DNA of 64,000 nucleotides from Gordionus sp. m RMFG-2023 (taxonomy: Eukaryota; Nematomorpha; Gordioida; Chordodea; Parachordodidae), in NCBI RefSeq assembly GCF_954871325.1, contig NC_088778.1, positions 10,425,882-10,489,881 on the forward strand, given 5' to 3'. Positions 25,068 to 35,643 of the stretch are shown in pieces. The notes below the pieces were generated by a model, which saw nothing but the letters and a program-made list of their open reading frames with translations, was not told the DNA's origin and did no database searches. The position numbers and the translations under genes are program-made. Positions within the stretch are counted from its first letter, which is position 1, and every line of letters begins with the position of its first letter.

Positions 25068-25862
25068 TTTATTAAAAACTTAATTATAATGTAGTTAAAA
25101 AAAATTATCATTTGCCTAAAAATTTATTAAAAATATAGTTATCATAAGGAAAGAAATTAAACTCCTCTTTATTTATAGAAAATCTCAGTTATTGAAGATT
25201 CACAAATTGTATTATCTCCTCATCCAATCCCCAGTTCCAGTGAGGTGTTTACTTTGTATGATGAGGTATTTAATTTAAATACGAATTATATGATAACTTT
25301 TGAAAGAAATAAATTATGATTATGAGGTTAATTAAATATTTCCAACCTTTATTAAAAACTTAATTATAATGTAGTTAAGAATAAAATGACCATTTGACTA
25401 AAATTTTATTAAAAATATAGTTTTTCATAAGTAAACAAATTATACTCTTTATAGCAAATCTCCAATATTGAAGATTCACAAATTGTATTATCTTCTCATC
25501 CAATCCCCAGTTCCAGTGAGGCGCTTACTTTGCATGATGAGGTATTTAATTTAAATACGAATTATATGATAACTTTTGAAGAAAATAAATTAGGACATTT
25601 AAATATTTCCAACAATTATTGATTAACTTAATTATAATGTAGCTAAGAATAAAATGACCATTTGGCTGAAATTATATTAAAAATAGATTTTCATAAGTAA
25701 ACAAATTATACTCTTTATTTATAGCAAATCTCCAATATTGAAGATTCAAAAATTGTATTTTCTCCTCATCCAATCCCCGGTTCTAGTGAGGCACTTACTT
25801 TGCATGAGGCATTATATTTAAATAAAATTTATATAATGACTTTTGAAGGGAATAAATTATGA
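25068..25862 (+). repeat. Three tandem ~270-base units, each with one symmetric exon
   Basis: Units at about 25068-25347, 25348-25613 and 25614-25862. Each contains an acceptor TTTATAG, an exon of 87, 87 or 84 bases (25179-25265, 25455-25541, 25725-25808) and a donor. The encoded peptides are close variants of an SVIEDSQIVLSPHPIPSSSE-like sequence. All lengths are multiples of three, so any number of copies keeps the transposase frame. The third copy lost three bases and has a GC instead of GT at the donor. Confidence 0.85.
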
Positions 25863-28800
25863 GGATATTCAAAGTCCAAGTCTTATTCAGCTATACAAAA
25901 AAAAGGAACCAAATGACCCTTTTCACTTTATATTATTTAGGATGACAAATATTTTGATAAATTTCATAATTGCTGTAGGCCCTTGTCAGCCATGTACAAA
26001 TAAATTTCAATATCCTGTTACTAACAAGAGGTTTTAAATAATATTAATTTTCATTAATTTTTACCCATCCATTATTTCTATACCAATATATTTTTTTTTA
26101 CTTTTTAAACAGGAGCATGAATATAACCTATTATAGAAAGGTTAATATAGATGGTTCCCTCAACCCCAGAAATTGGCTATCTTATAGCACTACTTTAGAC
26201 AAAGTCTTTTGTCTATATTGTATTATGTTTGGTGGCCCTAAGTCCAATACTTTTTGGACTAAACATGGGGTAAATAATTGGAAAAACATAAAGCGTGACT
26301 TAGAGAGACACGAAGCATCTTCTCTTCATAAAGATTGTGAATATGCAAACATGACTTGGCTTGCAAATAAACGCATTCAAGATCATTTGCTATCAAATAA
26401 GCTTGATATAATCATGGAAAATCGTAATATAGTTCATAATATTATCAATGCCATTATGTACCTTATAAAATGTAATATAGCCTTTTGGGGTTCTAATTCG
26501 AATGAAGGTAATTTTATGTGTCTCATAAAATTAATGGCAAAAACGGTTCCAACTTTACGTGCATACATGGATAACAACGAAAAATTGCGGAGAAAAAAAT
26601 CAGATAAAATTTCGAGACCTTATATAAATTTACTGTCATATGGCCACGTGAAAAAAATAACTGAAATTATTAAGATAAAAATAACAAAAAGCATTATTCA
26701 AACAATTAAAGAGAATCGTGCCTATAGCATCATATTAGATGGAACATATGATGTGTCTAAAAAAGAATGCATAGCTTTGCTTGTACGGTATATAGAAGAT
26801 GATCTGCATCCACATCCTGTAGAAAGGATCATACATGTTTTTACAACATCAGAAACCACTGGGGAAAATATAAAGAAACATGTTTTTTCTAAGTTTAATG
26901 ATCTTGGTCTTCCTCTTGATTATTTGGTTGGACAAAGTATGGATGGTGCAGGGAATATGAGAGGAGTATACAAAGGAATGCAGGCTTTAATATTGAAAGA
27001 GGCTCCAAAAGCCATCTATATTTGGTGCCATGCACATCGGCTAAATTTAGTAGTTGCTCATGTTTGTGGATGCAAAATTGAAATGAAAAAGGCAATGGGA
27101 ATATTAGATGAGTTATATAATTTTATGAATGGAGTTAGACGTCAAGGTGTGTTTGTTAAATATCAAATGAGAAAGTCCAAGAAATCTCTTAAAAGAATTA
27201 AAAACACAACAAGGTAAATAAAATATTTTTAATGAAACTTGAAACTTATATATTTTCAGAAATTGGTCATCATCCTACAAATCTGTAGAAATCTTTTTAG
27301 ATGTTTATGAACATATTTTAGCATCATTAGTTGAATTAAAAGATTCTAATGACCCAAGCACCTCTTCCATTGCCGATGGGTTATTATCAAGAATTAAAGA
27401 TGAAAATTTTATATTAAGTCTTTTTATTTTGAAAGAAATATTGAAATGTACACATGAGGCTTGTATTGAAATGCAGGCAGTTGGTAATGATTTGGCTTTG
27501 GTAACCAAATTATACAACATACAAAAAATAAATTACAAAAACTAAAAGGTTAATATTAGTTACTATTTCTATAAATAATTTTAAAATATAGCTAATGGAG
27601 ACAATATATTTTTAAAATTACATTCCTTAGTTTTTTGAAAAAGAATAATGTAATAACTGATTTGTATAATATGAAATCAATATTTAAATTGGATCAAACA
27701 GAATTCAATAATTATGTTGAACAAAAAAAAACAAGTTGAATAAATTAAAAAAATTTAAATTATTATTTATTATTATAGATATAGAACGGAAATATTTTTC
27801 CCTGTTCTAAATGCAATAATTAATCACCTAAATGATCGATTTAATTATGATTGTTTAAATTTTTTATCACAGATATCCATTTTTACTCCCGCTGGAATTA
27901 TGGATAATGAAAAAATAGAAGGATGGCAAATATCCGAAATTTGTAATACTTATCAATTGGATGTCCAAAACATTGTTGATGAATATAATGATTTTCGCTC
28001 TTTATATTTGGAGTCTCAATCAATCATTTTTTGCGAAGATCTTTTAAAAGTTAAAAAGAATGACGCGTTATATATTGATGAAAGTAATTTATTGATATTT
28101 TATTTGTAATTGTATATAATTAAAGGTATTGCAAACGATCAAATTACCAAAGAAAATATCAACAGCGAAATCATGACCAAAATAAAAAAATGGATAAAAT
28201 TTTCTTTTATATTACCATACCGACTTTTAAATCAATTAAATTCTTATTCAAATTTAAATTTATTATATAAATATTTATTAACCCTTCCTACAACTTCCTG
28301 TTCAGCCGAAAGAGCCATGAGTAAAGTAAAAATTAACAAAACTCGAATGCGGAATAAAATTTCGGACCCATTTTTGGAAAATTTACTGTTAATATCCAGC
28401 GAAATTGATGTTTTTGAAAAATTTACAATTGATGATATTATAACACAATTTGCTTTAACATCAATAAGGTTATCCAAATTATTAATAAAATAATTAATGT
28501 ATTTTTCACAGCGAATATATAGGCTTTTAAATAATGTATATTTAATTTAACATTTTATAATTTCAATGCAAAATATACTATAATTCATTTTATTCTAATA
28601 TTTTATATAATAGCTCTATTTACAATACATGTTTTTAATTATGTGGAATCAAGCTAAATATACCTCTTTAAATTTATTCGTCTTATATTTTTTACAATAT
28701 TTTAGATCTAGAAATATTAATATGTTATCTCATTTAATTCACTTATATATATTTTATGAAAATAAAGTGAATACCAAATTATGAAAAGATTGCATTATTT

Positions 28801-29053
28801 AAATAAAAGTTCATTATCACTTACAAATTTTTAAATTTTTTTTTCCCTAAATAGGCTTGAAAGATTGTAAATAGAATTATGTTGTAAGGTTATAAATGGT
28901 GGCAGATAAGATTTTTTAAATAAAATCACTATACCATCGTAGGTCTGTAAATTTCGCGGCCGAAGGCCGCAGGATTTTTTTAGGTGGGTATGGGTAGATT
29001 TTGGAGGGGTTTGCCTCCATCAAATTTTCTGCCATGTAGACGCTGGGTATAGG

Positions 29054-29902
29054 TTTGGGGGGGGGGGTTTACATCCAGTAAATATCCTGAAATGCATGTA
29101 GACACTAGCCTTGTCATTTGGCAAATGTAAAGCCTGCCTTATGAACAAAATCTTTAGACCTACTAATATTGTTTTGGTTATAATTTTGATAAGGCCTTTT
29201 CGTTTTTTTAAATATCTGAATAGGGTTTTTTTTAACAACACTGGATGTTGGTCTATTTAGTGATACCTGATTTAAATCAAGTGTAAAATATTTGCCATAA
29301 AAAATAATGTAAACCTAACCTATATGTAATTGTAAGCCCATGTTTATTTCCTTATTCTGAATCATGGCATCTTGATCATTTTCATTTACCACCAAATAAC
29401 TACATTTACATTTTCTCCTTCGTTACAATATAAATAAATAGTTTTTTTTAAACCGATGTGGTGTGAACAACAGTCATTTCTCTCCCATTACAAATGAGTC
29501 CAATATTTTTTAAATTTATTTTAACATATAGGATACAATATTTTCTTATTTTTCATTATCAACTATTTCAAATGCATTTATATTAGAGTGTCAAAATTTA
29601 TCATTGTTGACCAACTAGAATAATGATTATTTTAAAAAAAACAATTCTTAGCTATTTTTATAAAAACTTTATCAGTAAAAAAAATTACAATTAAGGTAGG
29701 GCAGTTGTAAGTAAAAATGTTAGACACTAAATCAATGTTATTCTTCTATTATTTTAAATAAGAAAAAAATGTTAGACATGAATTTATTATTATTTTCAAT
29801 ATTCCCGTTGAAGAAAATAATAAACCAATTTGGTAATTCTGCATCTGAGATATTTTCTGAAACTAACCACTTGGATAGAAAAGAGGTTAGGGTAGGGTTA
29901 TA
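29054..29902. other. Right flank of the hAT, unassigned
   Basis: Begins with a run of Gs (29059-29068) followed by CATGTAGACACTAGCC, which resembles a diverged hAT terminus in the other orientation. An older relative may therefore lie next to the 23416 element. Otherwise AT-rich, with no convincing coding sequence. Confidence 0.3.
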
Positions 29903-30085
29903 GTTTGTTAAACGACCCGATTTGGGTCGATTTTTAATAACGGCTCGATTAAGATTTTAACCAAAATAATATTATATAAGCATCGGGATTTGACAAATTA
30001 TGGTCCAAACTTTCTGCCATCTATGAGAAAAATCTTCAGTTGGCTAAAATCTTAATCGGACCTAAAACCAAAATCAGGCCGTTTT
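29903..30085. mobile_element. Diverged relative of the palindromic MITE
   Basis: TTTGTTAAACGACCCGATTT at the left and an inverted arm with ATCAGGCCGTTTTTAG at the right have the same arm design and central TCTATGAGAAAAATCTTCAG as the MITE copies at 10219 and 34610. The right end is incomplete. Confidence 0.55.
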
Positions 30086-31335
30086 TAGATAGGGAAATCA
30101 GCGTTTTTAGGGGGAGAGGCAGGAGCTCGAGCTCTCTGAAATATTTGAAGAGCCTTCTGAAGATTATTAAAAAAAATTGAAAATGTTGGCTTTAAATAAA
30201 GGTTATTATGAAAATGTTAGCTATATAAAAAAAGGTCATTTTAAAAATGTTAGCTTAAAAGTAAACCTAGTGACGCATCTGGTTAAAAGAGAGAGATATT
30301 AGTTAAGATATATATTAAATAATACTTTATTATTTTAATGAGAAATCTTAAAAAATAAATATCTTATTCTTTTTTAAAACAAATACATAAAAGTTTTAGA
30401 TCATGTTAAAAAAATAAATTTATTTATTTTGGGGAAAACACGATATGACATCATTAAACTGCAAATATAATGTGGACTAAGTCACAGTTTAGAATAGGTG
30501 TATAATCCAAAATGAATCTATTTTTGGAATCGCACTCATTCTAAAAAGGTTCATTTTAAGAAATGCATTTCGAATAAATCTATTTTTCAATAAATTGCAT
30601 TTATTTTTGAAGCGTTAAAATTTGGAAAAATTTATGGGGGCCATTTTGTAAAAATGTATAAATATTGAATACTTGGCAAAAAATTATGCTAGATACCGAT
30701 ATTATTTTCAAAATTAATAATATTTATTTTCTAAATAAAATGATTCTATAACGATAATTCCAGATTTCTTTTATTTCATAAATATATCACTATAATAATA
30801 ATGTCACATGATACACTTATAAAAATAACAAAGATAAAAAAAATGTTATATATCTCTTATTCGAAATCAATTGAAAGCGTCCATAAATGTCAAATCAACC
30901 AACAATTTTGTGTAACATTTTTTATTTTTTTTTAATAAGCTTTTTTATTTTTATAAACATATATTTTTTTTATGTAACTTTTTTTAATTTTTCAATTTCC
31001 ATATATATATTTTTTTATATGTACAAATTATATTTTGACGTCCTTTGATTATTTTCATTTTGTAAATATTCATGATTTTATATGAATATTGCATTGTTTC
31101 TTTTGTTATAAAGTCAATGGTTGCTTTTGGCCACATGAAAACTTTAATAGATTTATCGGTAAATCTTTGATTTCTGCCGGTTTCCCCAATAGAACCATTT
31201 AACTTTAAATGAGGATGCCAAGCGTCTCGGTGACATGTCTTTGATATTGGCTCGGTGGCAAAAGACTTGTCTGGGATGTGTCATTCCATCACTTTATCAC
31301 CTTCTAATAGGGATTCTGACTCTTTAGAACTCAAA

Positions 31336-31448
31336 GAAATCAAAATGTATAATAAATATAGGTCCATTTTAAATTCTTTTATTTTTATTCCTCTAACTTT
31401 TAATTATACATTTTGATTTCTTTTATTTTTATTCCTCTAACTTTTAAT
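31336..31448. repeat. 31-base direct repeats flanking an 18-base inverted repeat
   Basis: GAAATCAAAATGTATAAT at 31336-31353 is inverted at 31403-31420. A 31-base block starting TTCTTTTATTTTTATTCC occurs at 31374-31404 and again at 31418-31448. The arrangement looks like a local template-switch duplication. Confidence 0.8.
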
Positions 31449-32269
31449 GTTTTGTAAAATCCCACTCCACAATTAAAATTCTTTAATCAATTAGGACAGA
31501 AAATATCAATAAGGAATGGATAAAAAAACATGCCCCTCTTCCTTAAACAAAAAATTCATATTAATTTAATTGGTAAAAGTTAATAATAACTTTTAAAAAT
31601 AAAGACTATCATTTAAAATTTTTAAAGAAAAAGCATTTTTATAAAAAAAATGAAAACCTAAAATTATTTCTATAAAAATCTAATTTAGTCAAAGACCTAT
31701 AGTAAATAGACCTGAAGATCTCCTTTAAAATTTATTGGTAAAGCCCTCACCTAATTGTACTCCTCACTCTTTGGAGAAATCCTGGCTACGTCAATTGGCC
31801 CCAAATCTTAGGGATCAAAGTTAAGCAAAATTTTAATATTCAATAACCAACTTCTAAGAAGCTCAAAAAATAACCAAAACAATTAAAATAATGGATAAGA
31901 GCTTAAAGCCAAGGTGATAACACATAGCAAGAAATGATATAGGCACTTATAATTTTATATACTTTTATAGGGAGATTATTAAGCGCCTCAAAGGGATATA
32001 TACAAGGACCTGATTATGCATCGATGGAAACTAGACAACGTCAGTAAATTGCGCATCAAAATTACTTAACTAGACATAGAGCAAATGAATAATAATTTTA
32101 GGACTAAACTTCTCATCGAGCAATTTAATGAATTTTAGATGACTAAACTTTTTATGGGATGTTTGCTTAATATAAGCACTAAAATTTTTAATTCAATTAG
32201 TAGATCTTGCGGAATAATATTTCTTTTAACATATCTTAATCTATGAAAAAAATATTTAATTGACAGCAT

Positions 32270-32569
32270 ATTTCCTTTAGCTTTCTTTAGGCGCATTTAT
32301 CAATTCGAATATGATATCTTTAAAGAGCTTTAACTGCTCGAAACGTTCCTCCAACAAATTTCTCGTGATCTTGTGATGCATTTATTCAATTTCATATTCT
32401 TTTTGAGGATCATGTATAGGCTTAGGAGTGACATCTCATTCGTAAGAAAATTGTTTTTGAACTTTCTGTCTACAAATGCTATTGGAGAAAACTGCTCTTC
32501 TAATCTCATTTTCGATTCCTGTGCAAGCTTTTTCGCTGAATCAAGGGTTATATCATAAATATCTTGCAT
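32270..32569 (-). pseudogene. Coding-like segment of unknown family
   Basis: A minus-strand frame from 32569 encodes 79 residues starting QDIYDITLDSAKKLAQESK. In another frame its lower end reads MHHKITRNLLEERFEQLKL, then FKDIIFELINAPKES and a stop near 32279. Both have ordinary protein-like composition, suggesting either a frameshifted gene relic or overlapping use. I do not recognise it. Confidence 0.3.
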
Positions 32570-33789
32570 ACTTTCTATAAGTGTAATGGCTCTTCAATTC
32601 AAAAGTGTCACTTTACATGACCTTAATTACTAAATTCACCTGGGTTAATATATTCAACCAGAAAACAAGAGTAAAAATGGATTTTTTTTAAATTCTTCAG
32701 CAAATAAAATAGCCTTTCTCTAGCATTTTGGGTTAGGTTTTTCCAGTGTTTAATAAAAATCTTCAAATGAGCATTTAAAAATTTTTTCGCCAATCGTGAG
32801 CAAAAAATCTTCGAAGATCAAAATTATGTGAACAAGGATACTAGAAGATTTTTGAATTTTGAGCAAATGTTAGATTATGTTTTTTTTCGGAACGTCTATT
32901 ATCGTAAATATCATCAACCTTAATGGTCTTTACCTCTCCATCTTACCCTCGCATCGTGTTTCAGGTAATGATCTTTCAAAATATGCCATCTCTGAGTCGA
33001 AACTAAAAAGAAAATATATATTTACTGGATAATTCTAAAAAAAATGATTTTTGCGACTAATGATGATGGTGCCATGTCACCAAGTAGCAGATTTAAGCTG
33101 TGGTAATCACAAGGCATAAAAATGCTTTCAGATTTATTTATAATATTCGATTTAAACCCCTAACATCTTCTCGTATTTGATTAGGGTTACGCCATAGCCC
33201 AGCCTTAGGCCAGGGAAGTGTAGATGGCGCGGAATCAGATATTCCCATGATTCACAAATAGTGGTGAGTGATAAGTGATGGATCGCAAATCATGAGATAT
33301 CAGATTTTAAATAAAAATATAATATAAGTATGGGGCTGATCAGGAATGAAGGGGAATAATGTTAGGAGCGACAAAATGGTCAGTTTAAAAAAGTTAGAAT
33401 TTAGAATATATAGAATTTTATTTAAATTATAAAAATATTATATGTATTGTTATCTCGATCTGATTATAAAACGTATCACAATATAATTTATTTTCGTGAA
33501 TTATACAAAATAATCAGCATGGATAAAAAGGAAAATTGTTAGGAAAGACGAATTGGAAAATTTCAAAAAAAACTAGGATACTTGCAAATAGATATAAAAT
33601 TTATTTTAAAATATCATATATATAGTCATATAAATTAGCGAACCACGTATCGTTTTTTTACTGAGTAATATAATAAAATAAGCAGATGGAATAAAAGGGC
33701 ATAATGGTAGGTGCGAGTAAATAGCTAGTTTTTAAAAAATAGAATACTTAATAATAAATATAAATTTTATTTTAATAATAAAAATAAAG

Positions 33790-34120
33790 TACTATGTAAA
33801 TAGGGAAAGAAGGGCAAATGAAAATAAAAAGGGAACGGAAAAAAAGGGTAAAAGAAGGAAACAGGAAAAGAGAAGGGAAAGAAAATGTAAAAGGAAAGGA
33901 AAAAGGGGGGAAATGAAAAAACAAATAAAAGGTAGAGGAAAGGGAAAAGATAAAGGAAAGGTAAGGTAAGGGAAAAAGAAAGGAAAAATAGAAAGGGAAA
34001 AAAAGGTGTAAGGGAAAGAAATTAGGAAGTGGGAAAAAATAGGAAAGGGGAAGGGAAAGAAAAGGGGCAAGGAAAAGAAAAAGCGAAAGAAAAGAAGGGC
34101 AGAGAAAGGGTTTCTGTTCT
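33790..34120 (+). repeat. Polypurine tract, (G/A)n about 330 bases
   Basis: Almost uninterrupted purines on the plus strand: irregular GGGAAAAG / AAAGGGAAAA units with only scattered Ts. The apparent minus-strand frame here (Phe/Leu/Ser/Pro only) is a by-product of the composition. Mirror-symmetric purine tracts of this kind can form triplex (H-) DNA. Confidence 0.85.
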
Positions 34121-34323
34121 AAATCAATTTTTTAACAACATATTTTTTTGTCCAGTCATATCAAATCTAAACTAACACTAATTGTAATTTTGTCAATTCA
34201 TTCATTTATTTTTGGTGATAAATATTTTTTGATTATATTGCATAATCATATTTTTATTATATTATTTTTGCTTGTAAAAGAAATAAAAATGTAGTAATTA
34301 TAAAATTGTTTTTATTATATAAC

Positions 34324-35285
34324 TCAGAGACCTGCAGAGGTACCATTTGTGCGGCCTGGCCCAGATTAAAAAGTTTTCGGCCCTGTCCGGCCCGGATTTT
34401 TTTTCCAAAATTTTTTTACGGCCCGGCCCGAATATTTAAAAAAAAATTTTTGGGGCCCGGCCCGACCTAGATTAAAAAAAAAAATTTTTTAGACCCGGGT
34501 CGAAATTTTTAAAAATTATATTCGACCTGGTATATTCAAAAAATTCATTATTTCGTAATTTATCATATTTTTCGGCGAGTATTATCATTTAATAAGCAAA
34601 TATATTAGCTAATGTTATTAAACGGGTCGTTTTGAGCCGATTTTTTAAAACGGCTAACTCAATATTTTTGCCAGAAAAATATTGACTAGGCCTCGAAATT
34701 TCGATACTATATGTCTAGACCTTTGCTCCTTCTATGAGCAAAATTTTCAGGCTTGCATAATATTTTTCTGGATAAAACACTGAGTTAGCCGTTTTTAAAA
34801 ATCGGTTCAAAACGAGCCGTTTAACAACACTATATTTTATTTTTTTTATTCTAAACAGATATTTAGTATATTACAAATTGATATTATAAAAAATTTGTGT
34901 AAATAAAATTTTGAGAATATACTATGTATTTATAAAAAAAAATAAAAATGATATTTTTAATAAAAAATATAACATATATTATATGTTATATAATAATGTA
35001 TTTAATCCTTTGCGTATTTATTCCATGGCAGGAAAACTATAATTTTATTATGTAATAGATACTATGAGTGTTAGCTAGTGTTAGCTAGTGTTAACTTTCA
35101 CCAAACATTATATTAATCATAACTATATATAATCATTATAACCATATCTAATTGACGAATATAATAATTAATGTTGTATAATTTTTTTAAAAAATACGGC
35201 GGCCCGGGTTTTTTTAAAAAAAAAATTTTCAGGTCTGGCCTGGCCAGGCCCTGGTATCCGGGAGGGCCGGGCCTGCAGGTCTCTG
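34324..35285 (+). mobile_element. GGCCCGG-family hAT derivative with nested MITE, perfect TSD
   Basis: Ends CAGAGACCTGCAGAGG and CCTGCAGGTCTCTG share 13 perfect inverted bases. The 8-base duplication is ATATAACT (34316-34323 and 35286-35293). Subterminal GGCCCGG blocks sit at both ends. The interior is AT-rich, non-coding and carries a MITE at 34610. It is the inverted counterpart of 9710-10734. Confidence 0.93.
34610..34832. mobile_element. Palindromic MITE nested in the GGCCCGG element
   Basis: Arms TAATGTTATTAAACGG and CCGTTTAACAACACTA bracket the same 223-base structure as at 11174-11396. The GGCCCGG copy at 53875 lacks it, so the MITE entered one lineage of the host element. Confidence 0.85.
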
Positions 35286-35643
35286 ATATAACTTGTAATA
35301 AATTTATATTTATTTTGCATATATAAAAAAGAGAAAAAAAACGAAATAAAGATTATTATCATTCAGTAAAAAATTATTTTTCTTTCTTCAAAGGTTAAAA
35401 AAAATGAAAGATATTAATTAAATAAGTGCAATCAAAAAAAAAACAAAAGGAAAAATATTAAAAAAATAAAAAAAATAAAAAATTATATGTCAAGAAAAAC
35501 AGAGGGAAAATTTAAAGTTATAAATACGTTATTAGATAAAAGGGAAGTGAACTCGAAACATAAACCATCATCATATAAAAAAACAATAAAAACCGACCCA
35601 CAAAAGTCAGATAAGCTAATTCAAATAGAACATCATACATGAA

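Larger units (their letters stand above)
23940..28493 (+). pseudogene. hAT transposase gene, nearly complete, few disabling changes
   Basis: Catalyses cut-and-paste transposition. Coding blocks in order: an N-terminal C2H2-type finger (CNIKNC...HEHYKHKHPHV) at 23940-24193 with one stop or frameshift; three small tandem exons at 25179-25808; a TTF-type zinc finger block from about 25855 (GPCQPCTNKFQYPVT) into 26113-27213 (VFCLYCIMFGG); the RNase H-like core in the same block (ILDGTYDVS, VGQSMDGAGNM, WCHAHRLNLV); an exon at 27261-27533; and the C-terminal dimerisation block 27780-28493 (LPTTSCSAERAMSKVKINK), which holds an in-frame stop at 28107-28109. Introns are short and GT-AG. It could be a recently dead copy. 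Confidence 0.85.
23416..29045 (+). mobile_element. Large hAT transposon (ZMYM1/TTF-type), perfect TSD
   Basis: Perfect 15-base inverted ends CAGCGTCTACATGGC / GCCATGTAGACGCTG are flanked by the 8-base duplication GGTATAGG (23408-23415 and 29046-29053). Subterminal regions are G-rich (repeated GGGGGTAGG at 23480-23570). A GC-rich palindrome GCGGCCGAAGGCCGC sits at 28956-28970. The interior carries a multi-exon transposase on the plus strand, three tandem copies of a small exon, and a fragment of a Ty3 protease. Confidence 0.95.
30086..33785. other. Long unassigned AT-rich stretch
   Basis: No element termini or strong open frames. Locally noteworthy are 31090-31340, which is less AT-rich and has short coding-like frames on both strands but no long one; the repeat cluster at 31336-31448; and the coding-like segment at 32270-32569. 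I found no RNA gene. Confidence 0.4.

Noticed and set aside
29020-29241. 73-residue minus-strand frame
   Set aside because: It crosses the hAT terminus and a poly-G tract; no domain, and the boundary makes a real exon unlikely.
33792-34070. 92-residue Phe/Leu/Ser/Pro frame
   Set aside because: Translation of the pyrimidine strand of the polypurine tract, which cannot easily contain stops.
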